In this document: positions 36,035 through 49,240 of the stretch, piece by piece
Position numbering within the stretch: the first letter of the stretch is position 1
How the letters are laid out: every line of letters begins with the position of its first letter
From: Silvania confinis
GTDB taxonomy: Bacteria > Pseudomonadota > Gammaproteobacteria > Enterobacterales > Enterobacteriaceae
Direction: 5' to 3'
NCBI RefSeq assembly: GCF_025564085.1
Contig: NZ_JAMGZJ010000075.1
Coordinates: 1-64,000, forward strand
Length of the DNA: 64,000 nt
The notes under the pieces: model-generated
Told to the model about the DNA's origin: nothing
Database searches by the model: none
Seen by the model: the letters and a program-made list of their open reading frames with translations, nothing else
Program-made: the position numbers and the translations under genes

Positions 36035-39000
36035 TTATAAACTTCCTGCCGGGCGTTTCTTCGCCGCTGACGTCAGCGTTCTTCCCGTCTTACGCCCATC
36101 CAGAGTTTCCAGACGCATCTGGAAAGGAGGGAATGGCAGATCGATACCGTGTTCACGGAAGCCCGCCAGGATCAGCTGGTGGATTTCATGGCGCAACGGC
36201 ATGCGATGGCCCATTTCGGCCGCATAAATACGCAGTTCGAAAATCTGGATCCCCTGCTGGAGATCAACCAGGAACACTTCCGGTTCTGGGATGTTGATCA
36301 CCAGCGAGCAACGCTCGGCCGCCGTGTACAGGATTTGTGTCACTTCCTCGCTGTTGGCATCAGACGGCGCGGGCACCGTTAACACCACACGCGTGACGGA
36401 GTCCGACAGCGACCAGTTAATAAACTGCTCGGTAATAAACGCCTTGTTGGGGACGATGATCTCTTTACGGTCCCAGTCGCTGATGGTGGTCGCTCGGGTG
36501 TTAATTTTGGTGACGCTCCCGGTCAGATCGCGGATCGTCACGGTATCGCCAATACGAATCGGTTTTTCAAACAGGATGATCAGGCCAGAGATAAAGTTGG
36601 CGAAAATCTCCTGCAGACCAAAACCGAGTCCGACACCGAGAGCAGCAACCAGCCACTGTAATTTCGACCACTCAATACCAATCATCGAGAAGCCCACTAG
36701 CCCGCCAAGCAGCAGCAGCAGGTATTTGGTAATCGTGGTAATGGCGTACCCGGTACCTGGCGTTAAGTCCAGATGCTGCAATACCGCCAGCTCCAGCAGC
36801 GCCGGGAAGTTACGGATCAGCTGAGTGGTGATGATGAACACCAGAATTGCAATCAGCACCGCCCCGAGCGTGATCGGCTCCAGGCTCTCTACACCCTGCA
36901 CGGTCGAGGTCACGTCCCAGAGGGTGATATTTTCCAGGAAACCAAACGCCGAATGAATTTCAGACCACAGCACAATCACCGACAGCAGGGCGATCAGCAT
37001 CAGAATTGAGCGAACCAGGCGCAGAGACTGGGTACTGATGGCATCCAGATCCAGCTCGGTATCATCAACATCCACCATGCCTTCGGTGCTGAGTGAATGC
37101 GGAGGCTCTTCCTCACCGCGCGCACGCTGCGCGAGAATTTCTGCCCGGCGGTTTTTCGCCCGATCGAAGGCCAGCCGACGACGCTGAATCAGCATCCAGC
37201 GCCGGATAACGTGGTACACCACCAGCAGCAGGAACCAGATCGCTACCGAGGTTTCGAGTCGTGCCAGCAGTGCCTGGGCGGTAGCCAGATACCCAACTGC
37301 CGCCGCCAGAATCGCCGCCAGCGGGGCACTCAGCAGTAGATTCCACAGCATATGGTTGACCATGTTATCGCCGCTGCCCTCTTTATCGAGGTACAGCGGG
37401 ATCCCGGCTTTTTTCAGGCTCAGGGTCACTACCGCCAGCGCACCGCAAATCAACATAAAGCACAGGCGACCGAGCGAGCCGGAAAACTCCCGATCGTTCA
37501 GGTTATCAAACATGATCAGCGCCATGATCAGCGGCACGATAAGCCCGATGCTCATCAGGTAGTAGCGCATCGCCCGCGCCACGCGGTTACGCGGCCAGCC
37601 GAAGTGGGCCACAAACAGGCCGTTCGGTCGGGCAAAGGTGGCGCAGATCATCACCACCCACAGCAGCGGCACGGTGGCTGTCACACCCGCGCCAATAGCG
37701 ACCGCCAGCGGATAAGGCCAGGCTTCACGCAGCCCGTAGCCCAGCGTCATCCACAGTACCGGCAGCGGCGAGGCCACCAGAATGGACCAGAACACCGTGC
37801 GCAGCGTGAGCCAGAAATGGTCCTGGGTCACTTTGCCCACCCGGGCGCTCGAGCGGTCGAGGAAGCGGGTGAAATGCCTGCGCGAGTAGATGCTAAACCC
37901 AACCAGGATCAGTGCCCCCAGCAGCGGAAAAATGGTCTCTTTGTTGGTGAGCATCATCACGCTGGCCTTGCCTAACTGGCTGAAGGTATCCAGCGAAATC
38001 AAGCGGCGCAGATCCTGCACAATATCAATCGGCCAGGAGAAAGAAACCGGGCGCACGTCAGAGGTCCAGAACAGATAGCGGTGAGTGGCCTCATTGACCT
38101 CTTTTAAGGCGTCTTCCAACTGGCTGTTGGAGACTTTCAGTTTGGTCAGTTCGAGCAGTAAGGTATCGCCACCCTGCAACAGCGAATTGAGCAATTCACG
38201 CTGGGTACGCAGTTGGGCTTCCAGAATGCGGTTTTGCTCAGCGGTCAGCGCTTTACCGTCCGGCTGGTGGATCTGACGCAGTTGCGGCTGCTTGTTCAGC
38301 AGATCTTCAAAGCGCAGACGTTGCACGCGCAGCTGCGCCATTTCGGTATCGAGCTGCTGCGGCTTTGGCATCTCGGGCAGGCGTGCCACCTGGGCGCGCA
38401 AGGCTTCGCCAAGCAGATTGGACGATCCCAGCCACTGTGACTGCTCGCGCAGGGTATTCAGCGCCTGGCGGACCTGCAGAGTTTGATTGGTGGCCTGTCG
38501 CTGCTGAGACGCCACCAGATCCATGCGCTGTGCCTGCTGGTTGAGCGCGGCAGAGAGTTCACGGTTGATCTTGAACTGGTCGACGATACCGGCAGGTAAG
38601 TTCTCGCTGTTTTCAGCCAGCAGTTCGGTGCTTTCCAGCGCCTTTTCGGCTTCGCGCTGGCGCTGGCTGTTGAGTTGATTGCGCAGGGCCTGCAAATACG
38701 CATCCAGCTGCTCGCCCTGTTTCTTCGCCAGCTCAGAGCGCATGCGCGCCAGCTCCTGGCGATTGTTGGCCGACAGTTGCGCCAGCTCCAGCTCATCGAC
38801 CAGCGCTTTCAGCCTGGCGGATTCTGCCTGCATACCGAGATTTTGCGCCTGGTTGAGCGAGGTATTGCCGGTTTGTGCTCCGGCGCGGCGCTCAACGTCA
38901 TTCAACTGGCGGCGAGCATCGGTTTGCTGTTGGGGAAGCTGGTTCAGTGAGTCGGCGATTTCGCGGGCACGCTCCTGTTCCTGCTGGGCCTGGCGGGTTT

Positions 39001-39358
39001 TTTCCAGCAGTTGGCTGCTGACCTGCAGGATCTCCTGATTGAGCGTGTCAGAGTTCATGCCCGCAGGCACCTGACGCGGTTCTTCACGCAGATCGTTGAG
39101 CTGCGCGCGCAGGGTTTGCGAAAGTTTGGGGAAATTATCGATGACCTGCTGATACTGCGTAGCACGCTCGAGGGAGCCTTTACGCTCCTCAAGGGCGTTC
39201 AACGCAGCCTGGAGCACCTCTACGGTTTCGGGCTGGGCGGGTTTTGCCGCCTTTGCCTGCTCCAGTTCTTGCGAGATTTGTTTTGCGTTGGGGGCGGTCG
39301 CTGCGTACGCCCCCGTACTGAGGCACCAGGCCATCAGTAAAGTGATAATCAGGCGCAC
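36035..39358 (-). CDS. mscM: Miniconductance mechanosensitive channel MscM (YjeP)
   Basis: A large MscS-superfamily channel of 1107 residues, equal to E. coli MscM. A signal peptide (ends STGAYA) is followed by a long periplasmic alpha-helical, Gln-rich coiled-coil region (about 25-480), several transmembrane segments, and the MscS core near the C-terminus with GLGFGLQEIFANFISGLIIL as pore helix. It protects against osmotic downshock. It starts with GTG after AAGGG and follows psd by 17 nt, giving a psd-mscM operon as in E. coli. Confidence 0.96.
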   Translation of the reverse strand: MRLIITLLMAWCLSTGAYAATAPNAKQISQELEQAKAAKPAQPETVEVLQAALNALEERKGSLERATQYQQVIDNFPKLSQTLRAQLNDLREEPRQVPAGMNSDTLNQEILQVSSQLLEKTRQAQQEQERAREIADSLNQLPQQQTDARRQLNDVERRAGAQTGNTSLNQAQNLGMQAESARLKALVDELELAQLSANNRQELARMRSELAKKQGEQLDAYLQALRNQLNSQRQREAEKALESTELLAENSENLPAGIVDQFKINRELSAALNQQAQRMDLVASQQRQATNQTLQVRQALNTLREQSQWLGSSNLLGEALRAQVARLPEMPKPQQLDTEMAQLRVQRLRFEDLLNKQPQLRQIHQPDGKALTAEQNRILEAQLRTQRELLNSLLQGGDTLLLELTKLKVSNSQLEDALKEVNEATHRYLFWTSDVRPVSFSWPIDIVQDLRRLISLDTFSQLGKASVMMLTNKETIFPLLGALILVGFSIYSRRHFTRFLDRSSARVGKVTQDHFWLTLRTVFWSILVASPLPVLWMTLGYGLREAWPYPLAVAIGAGVTATVPLLWVVMICATFARPNGLFVAHFGWPRNRVARAMRYYLMSIGLIVPLIMALIMFDNLNDREFSGSLGRLCFMLICGALAVVTLSLKKAGIPLYLDKEGSGDNMVNHMLWNLLLSAPLAAILAAAVGYLATAQALLARLETSVAIWFLLLVVYHVIRRWMLIQRRRLAFDRAKNRRAEILAQRARGEEEPPHSLSTEGMVDVDDTELDLDAISTQSLRLVRSILMLIALLSVIVLWSEIHSAFGFLENITLWDVTSTVQGVESLEPITLGAVLIAILVFIITTQLIRNFPALLELAVLQHLDLTPGTGYAITTITKYLLLLLGGLVGFSMIGIEWSKLQWLVAALGVGLGFGLQEIFANFISGLIILFEKPIRIGDTVTIRDLTGSVTKINTRATTISDWDRKEIIVPNKAFITEQFINWSLSDSVTRVVLTVPAPSDANSEEVTQILYTAAERCSLVINIPEPEVFLVDLQQGIQIFELRIYAAEMGHRMPLRHEIHQLILAGFREHGIDLPFPPFQMRLETLDGRKTGRTLTSAAKKRPAGSL

Positions 39359-39375
39359 GTCAGTAACCCTTTTAG

Positions 39376-40344
39376 TTAGCCTTGGTCTTTTTTGTCGTCA
39401 ACCAGCGGACTGGCGTCGAGTTCGGCGGCAATCTCTTCTGCCGGCAGCGGGGCGGGCTCTGCATCCACGTTTACGAACGGTTCCGTCGATACCGCCAGCG
39501 GTTGGCCAAGTTTGGTCACCGACAGGCTTTCAAGTTGCTCAACCAGCTGCACTTTACCCGGCGCAAACAGGTTGATAACGGTCGAACCCAGCTTGAAGCG
39601 GCCCATTTCCTGACCTTTCAGCAGGGCGACAGATCCGTCGCTCTCGCCCGCAGGCCAGGTCCAGCGTTTGATCACGCCTTCGCGCGGCGGAGTAATGGTG
39701 CCTGCCCAAACCGTTTCAATGCTGCCCACGATGGTTGCACCGACCAGAATCTGCGCCATCGGGCCAAACTCGGTATCAAACAGACAGATCACGCGCTCGT
39801 TACGTGCGAACAGGTTCGGGACGTTCTGCGCAGTCAGGTGGTTTACCGAGAACAGATCGCCCGGCACGTAGATCATTTCGCGCAGAATGCCGTTGCACGG
39901 CATGTGCACGCGGTGGTAGTCGCGCGGTGACAGGTAGGTGGTGGCAAACGAGCCGTTGCGGAACAGGTCTGCCATCAGGTAGTTACCTGCCAGCAGGGCT
40001 TCCAGGCTGTAGTTATGACCCTTGGCCTGCAAAATTTTGTCGTCTTCGATGTTACCCAACTGGCTGATGACGCCATCGGCAGGCATAACCAGCACGTTCG
40101 GGTCGGTATCCAGCGGGCGCACTTCATCGCGCAGTGGACGGACGAAGAAATCATTGAAAGTGCGGTAGCTGGCGGTATCCGGCTTCTGCGCTTCTTTCAT
40201 GTCGACCTTGTAGTACTTCACGAACAGGTCGATAACCAACTTTGTCAGCCAGCCTGCTCGTTTGCTCGCGCCCCAGCCCGCCAGGCGAGTGAGCCACAGT
40301 TTTGGCAGAATGTATTGAAGCGAAAGTTTAAATGAGTTTAACAA
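39376..40344 (-). CDS. psd: Phosphatidylserine decarboxylase
   Basis: An inner-membrane pyruvoyl enzyme that makes phosphatidylethanolamine from phosphatidylserine. The 322-residue proenzyme self-cleaves in the LGST motif ([11 protein letters not shown], near residue 254), turning Ser into the pyruvoyl group. Other signatures are [13 protein letters not shown] and MPADGVIS. It starts with the rare TTG, supported by GGAGG 5 nt upstream and by agreement with the E. coli N-terminus [15 protein letters not shown]. It is the first gene of psd-mscM. Confidence 0.97.
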   Translation of the reverse strand: MLNSFKLSLQYILPKLWLTRLAGWGASKRAGWLTKLVIDLFVKYYKVDMKEAQKPDTASYRTFNDFFVRPLRDEVRPLDTDPNVLVMPADGVISQLGNIEDDKILQAKGHNYSLEALLAGNYLMADLFRNGSFATTYLSPRDYHRVHMPCNGILREMIYVPGDLFSVNHLTAQNVPNLFARNERVICLFDTEFGPMAQILVGATIVGSIETVWAGTITPPREGVIKRWTWPAGESDGSVALLKGQEMGRFKLGSTVINLFAPGKVQLVEQLESLSVTKLGQPLAVSTEPFVNVDAEPAPLPAEEIAAELDASPLVDDKKDQG

Positions 40345-40440
40345 GGTAGCCTCCAGGCCATTGTTTTGTCGTTCCTGATCCGGCGTTGAGCAGCCGGAAT
40401 CTGAAAAAGGGGACGATTTTAGCGACGCTTAGCTTAGTTG

Positions 40441-41493
40441 TCAGTTGTCAGAATCAGAAAAGTTTTTACGCGTCTTTACGTCTTCCATGCTTTCGAGAAT
40501 GCGGTGATAGTTCTCAAAGCGGGTATCCGCAATTTCACCCTTCTGAACCGCTTCGCGAATGGCGCAGCCTGGGTCGTTATCATGTTTACAGTCGCGGTAT
40601 TTGCAAGCGCCTAAATACTCATGGAATTCGACAAATCCGTTAAAGATTTGTTCCGGCTCCAGGTGCCAAAGACCAAATTCGCGCACGCCGGGGGAGTCGA
40701 TCACATCGCCGCCGTGGGGGAAATGGTACAAACGAGAGGCGGTAGTGGTGTGCTGACCCAGACCGGAGTTATCAGAAACTTCGTTGGTCAGGATTTCTTG
40801 CTGAAGCCCAAGGAGATTATTCAGCAGGCTGGATTTACCTACGCCGGATTGTCCTGCAAAGATGCTGATACGGTCGGTGAGCGCCTCTTCGAGCGGCTGC
40901 AGGCCATCTTTCTTATGGCTGGATACCATTAATACGCGATAACCAATCTTGCGATAGATATCCATTTGCTCGTTCACAAAGGCCATGCCGTCATCATCCA
41001 GCAGGTCGATTTTGTTGAGGACAATCAGCGGCTCGACGTCCAGTGTTTCGCAGGCGACAAGATAACGGTCGATAATATTGAGCGAAAGTTCCGGTAAAAT
41101 CGCGGAAACGATGATGATCTGGTTGATATTGGCGGCGATTGGCTTGACGCCATCATAGAAGTCCGGGCGTGTCAGAACGGAAGTGCGTTCGTGGACGGCT
41201 TCAACGATCCCTTTGACTTTTACGCCTTCGGCGGCGGCTTTACCCGGACGCCATACGACGCGGTCGCCGGTCACCAGCGAGCGGATAGTGCGGCGAATAT
41301 TGCAGCGGTGAACACCACCATCCGCGGCCTCCACGTCGGCATGCATACCGAAACGGCTAATCACGACGCCCTCAGTGGCTTCGCCAAACAGGTTGTCGTC
41401 GTAATCGGGTTTCTCCCTGGTGGTTTTAAGACGGCGCTCGTGGTTAGCGTTAACGCGGCGCTGTTGACCTTTGGAGAGTTTATTTTTACTCAA
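40441..41493 (-). CDS. rsgA: Ribosome small-subunit GTPase RsgA
   Basis: A circularly permuted GTPase that assists late 30S maturation. The G motifs appear in permuted order: LNKIDLL (G4), [12 protein letters not shown] (G1), then DSPGVREF (G3). An N-terminal OB fold and a C-terminal zinc finger ([16 protein letters not shown]) flank them. I chose TTG as start (AGGAG 9 nt upstream), giving 350 residues as in E. coli; an ATG eight codons upstream is the alternative. It is divergent from orn. Confidence 0.96.
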   Translation of the reverse strand: MSKNKLSKGQQRRVNANHERRLKTTREKPDYDDNLFGEATEGVVISRFGMHADVEAADGGVHRCNIRRTIRSLVTGDRVVWRPGKAAAEGVKVKGIVEAVHERTSVLTRPDFYDGVKPIAANINQIIIVSAILPELSLNIIDRYLVACETLDVEPLIVLNKIDLLDDDGMAFVNEQMDIYRKIGYRVLMVSSHKKDGLQPLEEALTDRISIFAGQSGVGKSSLLNNLLGLQQEILTNEVSDNSGLGQHTTTASRLYHFPHGGDVIDSPGVREFGLWHLEPEQIFNGFVEFHEYLGACKYRDCKHDNDPGCAIREAVQKGEIADTRFENYHRILESMEDVKTRKNFSDSDN

Positions 41494-41600
41494 TCGGGCT
41501 GGCTCCTGGTCGCCCATATCGGGCAAAACCTCTATGATACACACTAATTAATACTAGTTAACCTGCCACGGCCGGTTAAGCGAGAAGGGTGGAAAATAAC

Positions 41601-42146
41601 ATGAGCACAGATGAAAACAACCTGATTTGGATCGATCTGGAGATGACCGGACTGGATCCCGAGCGCGATCGCATTATTGAGATCGCCACGCTGGTCACCG
41701 ACGCCAACCTGAACATCCTGGCAGAAGGGCCGACGATTGCCGTTCACCAGTCTGACGAGCAGCTGGGGCTGATGGATGAATGGAACGTGCGAACCCATAC
41801 CGGCAGCGGGCTGGTGGAGCGCGTCAAAGTCAGTACTCAGGGCGATCGTGAAGCCGAACTCGCCACGCTGGAATTCCTGAAAAAATGGGTACCGCAGGGC
41901 AAATCGCCTATCTGTGGTAACAGCATCGGCCAGGATCGTCGTTTCCTGTTTAAGTACATGCCCGAGCTGGAGTCGTACTTCCACTATCGCTATCTCGACG
42001 TAAGCACCCTGAAAGAGTTGGCGCGCCGCTGGAAGCCAGAGATGCTGGACGGCCTCAAAAAGCAGGGCACGCACCAGGCCATGGATGATATTCGTGAGTC
42101 GGTGGCGGAACTGGCTTACTACCGTGAACACTTTATCAAGTTATAA
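41601..42146 (+). CDS. orn: Oligoribonuclease
   Basis: An essential 3'-5' exonuclease of 181 residues that degrades two- to five-nt RNAs. It is a DEDDh enzyme: Asp12 and Glu14 in [10 protein letters not shown], the middle Asp in [12 protein letters not shown], and the final His/Asp pair in [13 protein letters not shown]. The ATG with GGTGGA upstream gives the E. coli length. It is divergent from rsgA. Confidence 0.98.
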   Translation: MSTDENNLIWIDLEMTGLDPERDRIIEIATLVTDANLNILAEGPTIAVHQSDEQLGLMDEWNVRTHTGSGLVERVKVSTQGDREAELATLEFLKKWVPQGKSPICGNSIGQDRRFLFKYMPELESYFHYRYLDVSTLKELARRWKPEMLDGLKKQGTHQAMDDIRESVAELAYYREHFIKL

Positions 42147-42154
42147 GAAAAGTG

Positions 42155-42178
42155 CCCGGCAGCATGCTGTCTGCCGGA
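42155..42178 (+). terminator. orn terminator / REP-like hairpin
   Basis: CCGGCAG and CTGCCGG pair around an 8-nt loop, 8 nt after the orn stop. It resembles a half REP unit and has no T-run. Confidence 0.6.
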
Positions 42179-42267
42179 GTATTGGGTTGAAATCGGTGTA
42201 AAAATGCACGATGTGATCAATATTCAAGCGATTGAGTTAAATTTCTAAAAAATCGCTTTCGGGGGGG

Positions 42268-42295
42268 TTGCAGCAGGTCGAATATCTCGTATAAT
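42268..42295 (+). promoter_or_regulatory. Promoter of the tRNA-Gly operon
   Basis: TTGCAG and a perfect TATAAT are 16 nt apart, followed by the GC-rich discriminator GCGCCTCCCG typical of stringently controlled tRNA promoters. It lies about 50 nt before the first tRNA. Confidence 0.88.
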
Positions 42296-42345
42296 GCGCC
42301 TCCCGTAACGACAGAGAATTACACGTTACGACAGCACAGATTTTT

Positions 42346-42421
<76 letters not shown>

Positions 42422-42454
42422 AATTTGAATATGCTAAGCAGTAAGACCACCCAA

Positions 42455-42530
<76 letters not shown>

Positions 42531-42566
42531 AAATTTGAAAGGTATCGCAAGATACGCACCACCCAA

Positions 42567-42642
<76 letters not shown>

Positions 42643-42663
42643 AATTTTTTCTCCCCCAAACAG

Positions 42664-42912
42664 ATATCCACAGCGGAAAGCCTCGCTGGGGACGAATTAT
42701 TTCATTTCTGACAAACTCTTTTTAACAGACTTATCCACAGACTTGCATCTGCCCTTGCTATGTTTAAAAACTTCGCACGATCAATAGTATCCGCGCAAAT
42801 CACTGAAAAATAACAAGTAAATTTGATTTAAAATTGTTAAGTGGATCACTTGACCTTCCGCCCAGGCGTGATGTCTCCTGCCTCTGTAATTTTATTCACA
42901 GCCTGTGGACAT
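42664..42912. other. datA: datA-like cluster of DnaA boxes
   Basis: TTATCCACA at 42731-42739 is a perfect DnaA box. TTATTCACA at 42892-42900 fits the relaxed consensus TTWTNCACA. ATATCCACA (42664-42672, one mismatch), AGTGGATCA (42840-42848) and TGTGGACAT (42904-42912), both reversed with two mismatches, are weaker. An A+T-rich stretch lies between them where an IHF site would be expected, but I found no exact IHF match. From memory, E. coli datA, which binds DnaA and promotes ATP-DnaA hydrolysis, lies downstream of glyVXY at this same locus. No gene is present. Confidence 0.7.
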
Positions 42913-42913
42913 A

Positions 42914-44051
42914 TCATGCGTCCCGTGGAAGGCCTTTTTCGATGACGCGCACCAGCCTGTTTTTCTGAGGTAATTGTACGTCCACCGCGCAGGCGTTTCG
43001 TTTCTCCATCTGCTGCGCAATCGCCCATTCTATATGTTCATCAAGAAGTGGGTGCTCACCTCGGCGACTTTCCAGCGCCTGCAAATTGACTTCATCCCAG
43101 GGCGCATTTCCCAGCGCAACGGCAATATTACGCAGCCAGCGCAGGTGCCCAATGCGCCGAATCGCCGATCCCTCTGTCACTTTCAGGAACCAGGCTTCAC
43201 TCCAGGCAAACAGTTCGGTCAGCGGCGGGGCGTGTAATGCTTTGCGCGGGCTGAAGTCATCTTCTTCTGTGAGCTGGGAATAGCGGTTCCACGGGCAAAT
43301 CAGCTGGCAATCATCACAGCCATAAATGCGGTTACCGATGAGCGGGCGAAATTCTTCCGGGATCGCCCCTTCCAGTTCGATGGTGAGGTACGAGATACAG
43401 CGGCGGGCATCGACGGTGTAGGGTTCAACAATCGCCCCGGTGGGGCAGATCGTCATGCAGGCCACACAGCGTCCACAGCCATCTTCAACCGGGCCATCCA
43501 CCGGCAGTGGGATATCAATCAGCAGTTCGCCGAGGAAAAAGAACGAGCCCGCGTCGCGGCTGAGGATAAGTGAGTGCTTACCTGTCCAGCCAAGCCCTGC
43601 TTTTGCTGCCAACGGGCGCTCAAGAATAGGCGCGGAATCGACAAAGGGTCTAAAATTCAGCGTGGCGCAGTGTTGCTGAATCATCTCCCCCAGTTTTTTG
43701 AGTCGGTTACGCAGCAGTTTGTGATAATCACGGCCCAGCGCATAGCGGCTGACGTAGCCCAGAGACGGGTTTTTCAGCGTGCTGGCAAACGCCGCGCCGG
43801 CGGGGAGGTAGTTCATGCGTACGCTGATGACGCGTAAAGTGCCCGGCAGCAGTTCATGCGGGCGGGCGCGCATCATACCGTGACGCGCCATCCACTCCAT
43901 TTCGCCGTGATATTGATTATCCAGCCAGGCCTGGAGTTTCGGCTCGCTGGCAGTGAGGTCGGTATCGGTGATACCCACGTGCTGAAAGCCTAGCTCGGCG
44001 CCCCATTGCTTAATGTTTTGCGCTAACTGATTGAGATCGAGGGGCTGTGAC

Positions 44052-44053
<2 letters not shown>
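42914..44053 (-). CDS. queG: Epoxyqueuosine reductase QueG
   Basis: A cobalamin-dependent enzyme catalysing the last step of queuosine synthesis, epoxyqueuosine to queuosine in tRNA. At 379 residues it equals E. coli QueG. Two [4Fe-4S] sites are visible in CGRCVACMTICPTGA and CDDCQLICPWNRY; the active-site Asp lies in RPFVDSAPILERPLA (about residue 134). The ATG shares CATG with the start of the divergent nnr gene. It ends close to the datA-like region. Confidence 0.97.
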
Positions 44054-46032
<1,979 letters not shown>

Positions 46033-46048
46033 GCTAAGAGACAACGGG

Positions 46049-47383
46049 ATGATTAATCACGTTAAAAGTTGGTTGATAGCGGCAACGGTGCTGTTTTGCT
46101 CGCAGGCCGGGGCGGCAAGTTTGTCCGATATTCAGGTCTCCAACGGGGACAATCAGGCTCGCATCACCTTTAGCTTTATGGGCGATCCGGAATACGCGTT
46201 CTCACAGGACGATAAGCGCAGCGTGGCGCTGGATATCAAACAGACCGGCGTCATCAAGGGACTGCCGCTGCAGTTCAGCGGTAATAACCTGGTGCGCAGC
46301 ATTCGCTCCGGCACGCCAAAAGACGGTCAGTCCCTGCGTCTGGTGGTCGACCTGACGCAAAACGGTAAAACCCGGGCGGTGAAGCAACAAAACGGCGCTA
46401 ACTATATGGTTGTCTTTACCATTAATGCCGATGCCCCACCGCCGCCGCCTCCACCACCGGTGGTGGCAAAGCGGATAGAGGCACCGATTGTGACGCCACG
46501 TCCAAGCGAGCCGGCCCGTAACCCGTTTAAAACCGGCAGCGACCGAATTACCACCGTCACCAGCAGCAACACGGTGACGCGTCCGGCGGTTCAGGCGCGC
46601 GCGGCGAACGGCGAAAAAGTGATCATAGCCATCGACGCCGGACATGGTGGCGACGATCCTGGTGCGATCGGCCCGGGCGGCACGCGTGAGAAAAACGTGA
46701 CCATCGCGATTGCCCGCAAGCTGCGGACATTGCTGAATGACGATCCGATGTTTAAAGGCGTCCTGACCCGCGACGGCGACTATTTCCTGTCCGTGATGGG
46801 CCGCTCTGACGTGGCACGCCAGCAGAATGCCAATTTCCTGGTCTCGGTACATGCTGATGCGGCTCCAAACCGTAACGCGACAGGGGCATCCGTATGGGTG
46901 CTTTCCAACCGTCGCGCCAACAGCGAAATGGCAAACTGGCTTGAGGAACATGAAAAGCAGTCCGAGCTGTTGGGTGGTGCGGGTGATGTACTGGCGAACA
47001 GTCAGTCCGACCCCTACCTGAGCCAGGCGGTACTGGATTTACAGTTCGGTCATTCTCAGCGCGTCGGGTATGATGTGGCGACTAACGTATTGAATCAGCT
47101 GCAAAGCGTAGGTTCCCTGCACAAGCGTCGCCCGGAACATGCCAGCCTTGGCGTACTGCGTTCGCCGGATATCCCGTCCATTCTGGTGGAAACGGGCTTT
47201 ATCAGTAACAACGGTGAAGAGCGACTGTTGGGCAGCGACAGATATCAACAGCAGCTTGCCGAAGCGATCTACAAGGGTCTGCGTCAGTATTTTGATGCCC
47301 ATCCGCTCCAGTCGGCACCGCAGGGTGGCGCGGGGCAGACCGCCAGCGCAGCGTTACCTGGCGAGACAACCTCGACCAACTAA
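46049..47383 (+). CDS. amiB: N-acetylmuramoyl-L-alanine amidase AmiB
   Basis: A periplasmic zinc amidase that splits septal peptidoglycan during cell separation, activated by EnvC. The 444-residue protein has a signal peptide ending CSQAGA, an AMIN domain (about 25-130), a proline-rich linker (PPPPPPPP), and an amidase_3 domain with the zinc-site stretches [17 protein letters not shown] and VETGFISN. It lies between tsaE and mutL as in E. coli; its stop TAA is part of the mutL ribosome site. Confidence 0.97.
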   Translation: MINHVKSWLIAATVLFCSQAGAASLSDIQVSNGDNQARITFSFMGDPEYAFSQDDKRSVALDIKQTGVIKGLPLQFSGNNLVRSIRSGTPKDGQSLRLVVDLTQNGKTRAVKQQNGANYMVVFTINADAPPPPPPPPVVAKRIEAPIVTPRPSEPARNPFKTGSDRITTVTSSNTVTRPAVQARAANGEKVIIAIDAGHGGDDPGAIGPGGTREKNVTIAIARKLRTLLNDDPMFKGVLTRDGDYFLSVMGRSDVARQQNANFLVSVHADAAPNRNATGASVWVLSNRRANSEMANWLEEHEKQSELLGGAGDVLANSQSDPYLSQAVLDLQFGHSQRVGYDVATNVLNQLQSVGSLHKRRPEHASLGVLRSPDIPSILVETGFISNNGEERLLGSDRYQQQLAEAIYKGLRQYFDAHPLQSAPQGGAGQTASAALPGETTSTN

Positions 47384-47392
47384 GGAGATCAC

Positions 47393-49240
47393 ATGCCGAT
47401 TCAGGTTCTGCCGCCGCAGCTTGCGAACCAAATCGCCGCCGGCGAAGTGGTAGAACGTCCTGCGTCGGTGGTGAAAGAGCTGGTGGAAAACAGTCTCGAT
47501 GCGGGCGCCACCCGGATCGAGATTGATATTGAACGCGGCGGCGCGAAGCTTATCCGCATTCGTGACAACGGCTGCGGCATCAAAAAAGATGAACTGGCGC
47601 TGGCGCTGGCGCGTCACGCCACCAGTAAGATTGCCTCTCTTGACGATCTGGAAGCCATTATCAGCCTCGGATTTCGCGGCGAAGCGCTGGCCAGTATCAG
47701 TTCCGTCTCGCGCTTAACGCTCACCTCCCGTACCGCTGAACAGCCGGAAGCGTGGCAGGCTTACGCCGAAGGCCGGGACATGGACGTGACGGTCAAACCG
47801 GCTGCGCATCCGGTAGGCACCACCCTCGAAGTGCTGGATCTGTTTTACAACACGCCCGCGCGACGCAAGTTTATGCGCACCGAAAAAACCGAATTCGGAC
47901 ATATCGACGAGATTATTCGCCGCATCGCGCTGGCGCGCTTCGATGTCGCTATCAACCTGAGTCATAACGGTAAGGTAATGCGCCAGTACCGCGCTGTGGC
48001 GCAGGATGGGCAGAAAGAGCGTCGGCTGGGCGCCATCTGCGGTACTCCTTTTCTCGAGCAGGCGCTGGCGATTGAGTGGCAGCATGGCGATCTGGCCCTG
48101 CGCGGCTGGGTGGCCGATCCGAAAGTCAGCAGTGCTGCTTTTGCTGAGATTCAGTATTGCTACGTGAACGGGCGCATGATGCGCGATCGTCTGATCAATC
48201 ATGCGATCCGTCAGGCCTGTGAAGACAAGCTGGGCGTCGGACAGCAGCCCGCCTTTGTGCTCTATCTGGAGATCGACCCGCATCAGGTTGATGTCAACGT
48301 GCATCCGGCCAAACATGAAGTGCGTTTTCATCAGTCGCGGCTGGTGCATGACTTCATCTACCAGGGCGTGCTGAGCGTACTGCAGCAGCAGGATGACCCC
48401 GCGTTGCCGTTGAGTGAAGAGAAAAGTCTGCCGCGTCCGATCCCGGAGAATCGCGTTGCCGCTGGGCGCAACCAGTTTGCGGAGCCGGCTGCCGCGCGTG
48501 AACCTTCTGCTCCGCGCTACGCGAGCGGTAGCGGTACCCCCCGGCCTGCGGGCGCTAACTATCCACATGCGCAGCCGGGCTATCAAAAGCAGCAGGGCGT
48601 GGCGTATCGCAAACTGCTGGATACTCCGACAACCGGGCATCGCGCGGAGGATGTCACTCCGGCAACGGAAACGCTGGCCGGTCATAGCCAAAGTTTTGGT
48701 CGAGTGTTGACGATAGTGGCACCGGATACAGCGCTGCTGGAGCGTGACGGCAGGCTGACACTGCTGTCTCTGCCGGTGGCTGAGCGCTGGTTAAAGCAGG
48801 CGCTCCTGACACCCGGCAGTAATCAGGCCTGTGCGCAGCCGCTGCTGATCCCGGTGCGGATAAAAATTACGCCGGAAGAAACGCAGATTTTACAGCGTAA
48901 TCAGGCTTCACTTGCTGAAATGGGCATCGAAGTTGTGGTTGAGGCCCAGCACGTCACGCTTCGTGCGGTGCCTTTACCCTTACGCCAACAAAATTTACAA
49001 AACTTGATTCCTGAACTGATAGGCTACCTGGCGCAGCAAACGACGTTTGATGCCGCCGATACCGCGCAGTGGATCGCCCGCCATCTGGCCAGCGATCATC
49101 CTTCGTGGAACATGGCGCAGGCCATCACCGTGTTGGCAGAGGTCGAACGCCTTTGCCCGCAGCTGGTGAAAGCGCCGCCGGGTGGTTTATTACAACTTGT
49201 CGATTTACAAACGGCTAAGAACGCCCTGAAAAATGAGTGA
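47393..49240 (+). CDS. mutL: DNA mismatch repair protein MutL
   Basis: The 615-residue mismatch-repair matchmaker linking MutS to MutH and UvrD. The GHKL ATPase domain shows Glu29 and Asn33 in [12 protein letters not shown], Asp58 in RDNGCGI, and [14 protein letters not shown] variable Pro/Ala/Gln-rich linker (about 335-420) precedes the C-terminal dimerisation domain. No QXE...DQHAAxER endonuclease motif was seen, as expected where MutH is used. TAAGGAG precedes the ATG. The end overlaps miaA by 8 nt. Confidence 0.98.
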   Translation: MPIQVLPPQLANQIAAGEVVERPASVVKELVENSLDAGATRIEIDIERGGAKLIRIRDNGCGIKKDELALALARHATSKIASLDDLEAIISLGFRGEALASISSVSRLTLTSRTAEQPEAWQAYAEGRDMDVTVKPAAHPVGTTLEVLDLFYNTPARRKFMRTEKTEFGHIDEIIRRIALARFDVAINLSHNGKVMRQYRAVAQDGQKERRLGAICGTPFLEQALAIEWQHGDLALRGWVADPKVSSAAFAEIQYCYVNGRMMRDRLINHAIRQACEDKLGVGQQPAFVLYLEIDPHQVDVNVHPAKHEVRFHQSRLVHDFIYQGVLSVLQQQDDPALPLSEEKSLPRPIPENRVAAGRNQFAEPAAAREPSAPRYASGSGTPRPAGANYPHAQPGYQKQQGVAYRKLLDTPTTGHRAEDVTPATETLAGHSQSFGRVLTIVAPDTALLERDGRLTLLSLPVAERWLKQALLTPGSNQACAQPLLIPVRIKITPEETQILQRNQASLAEMGIEVVVEAQHVTLRAVPLPLRQQNLQNLIPELIGYLAQQTTFDAADTAQWIARHLASDHPSWNMAQAITVLAEVERLCPQLVKAPPGGLLQLVDLQTAKNALKNE

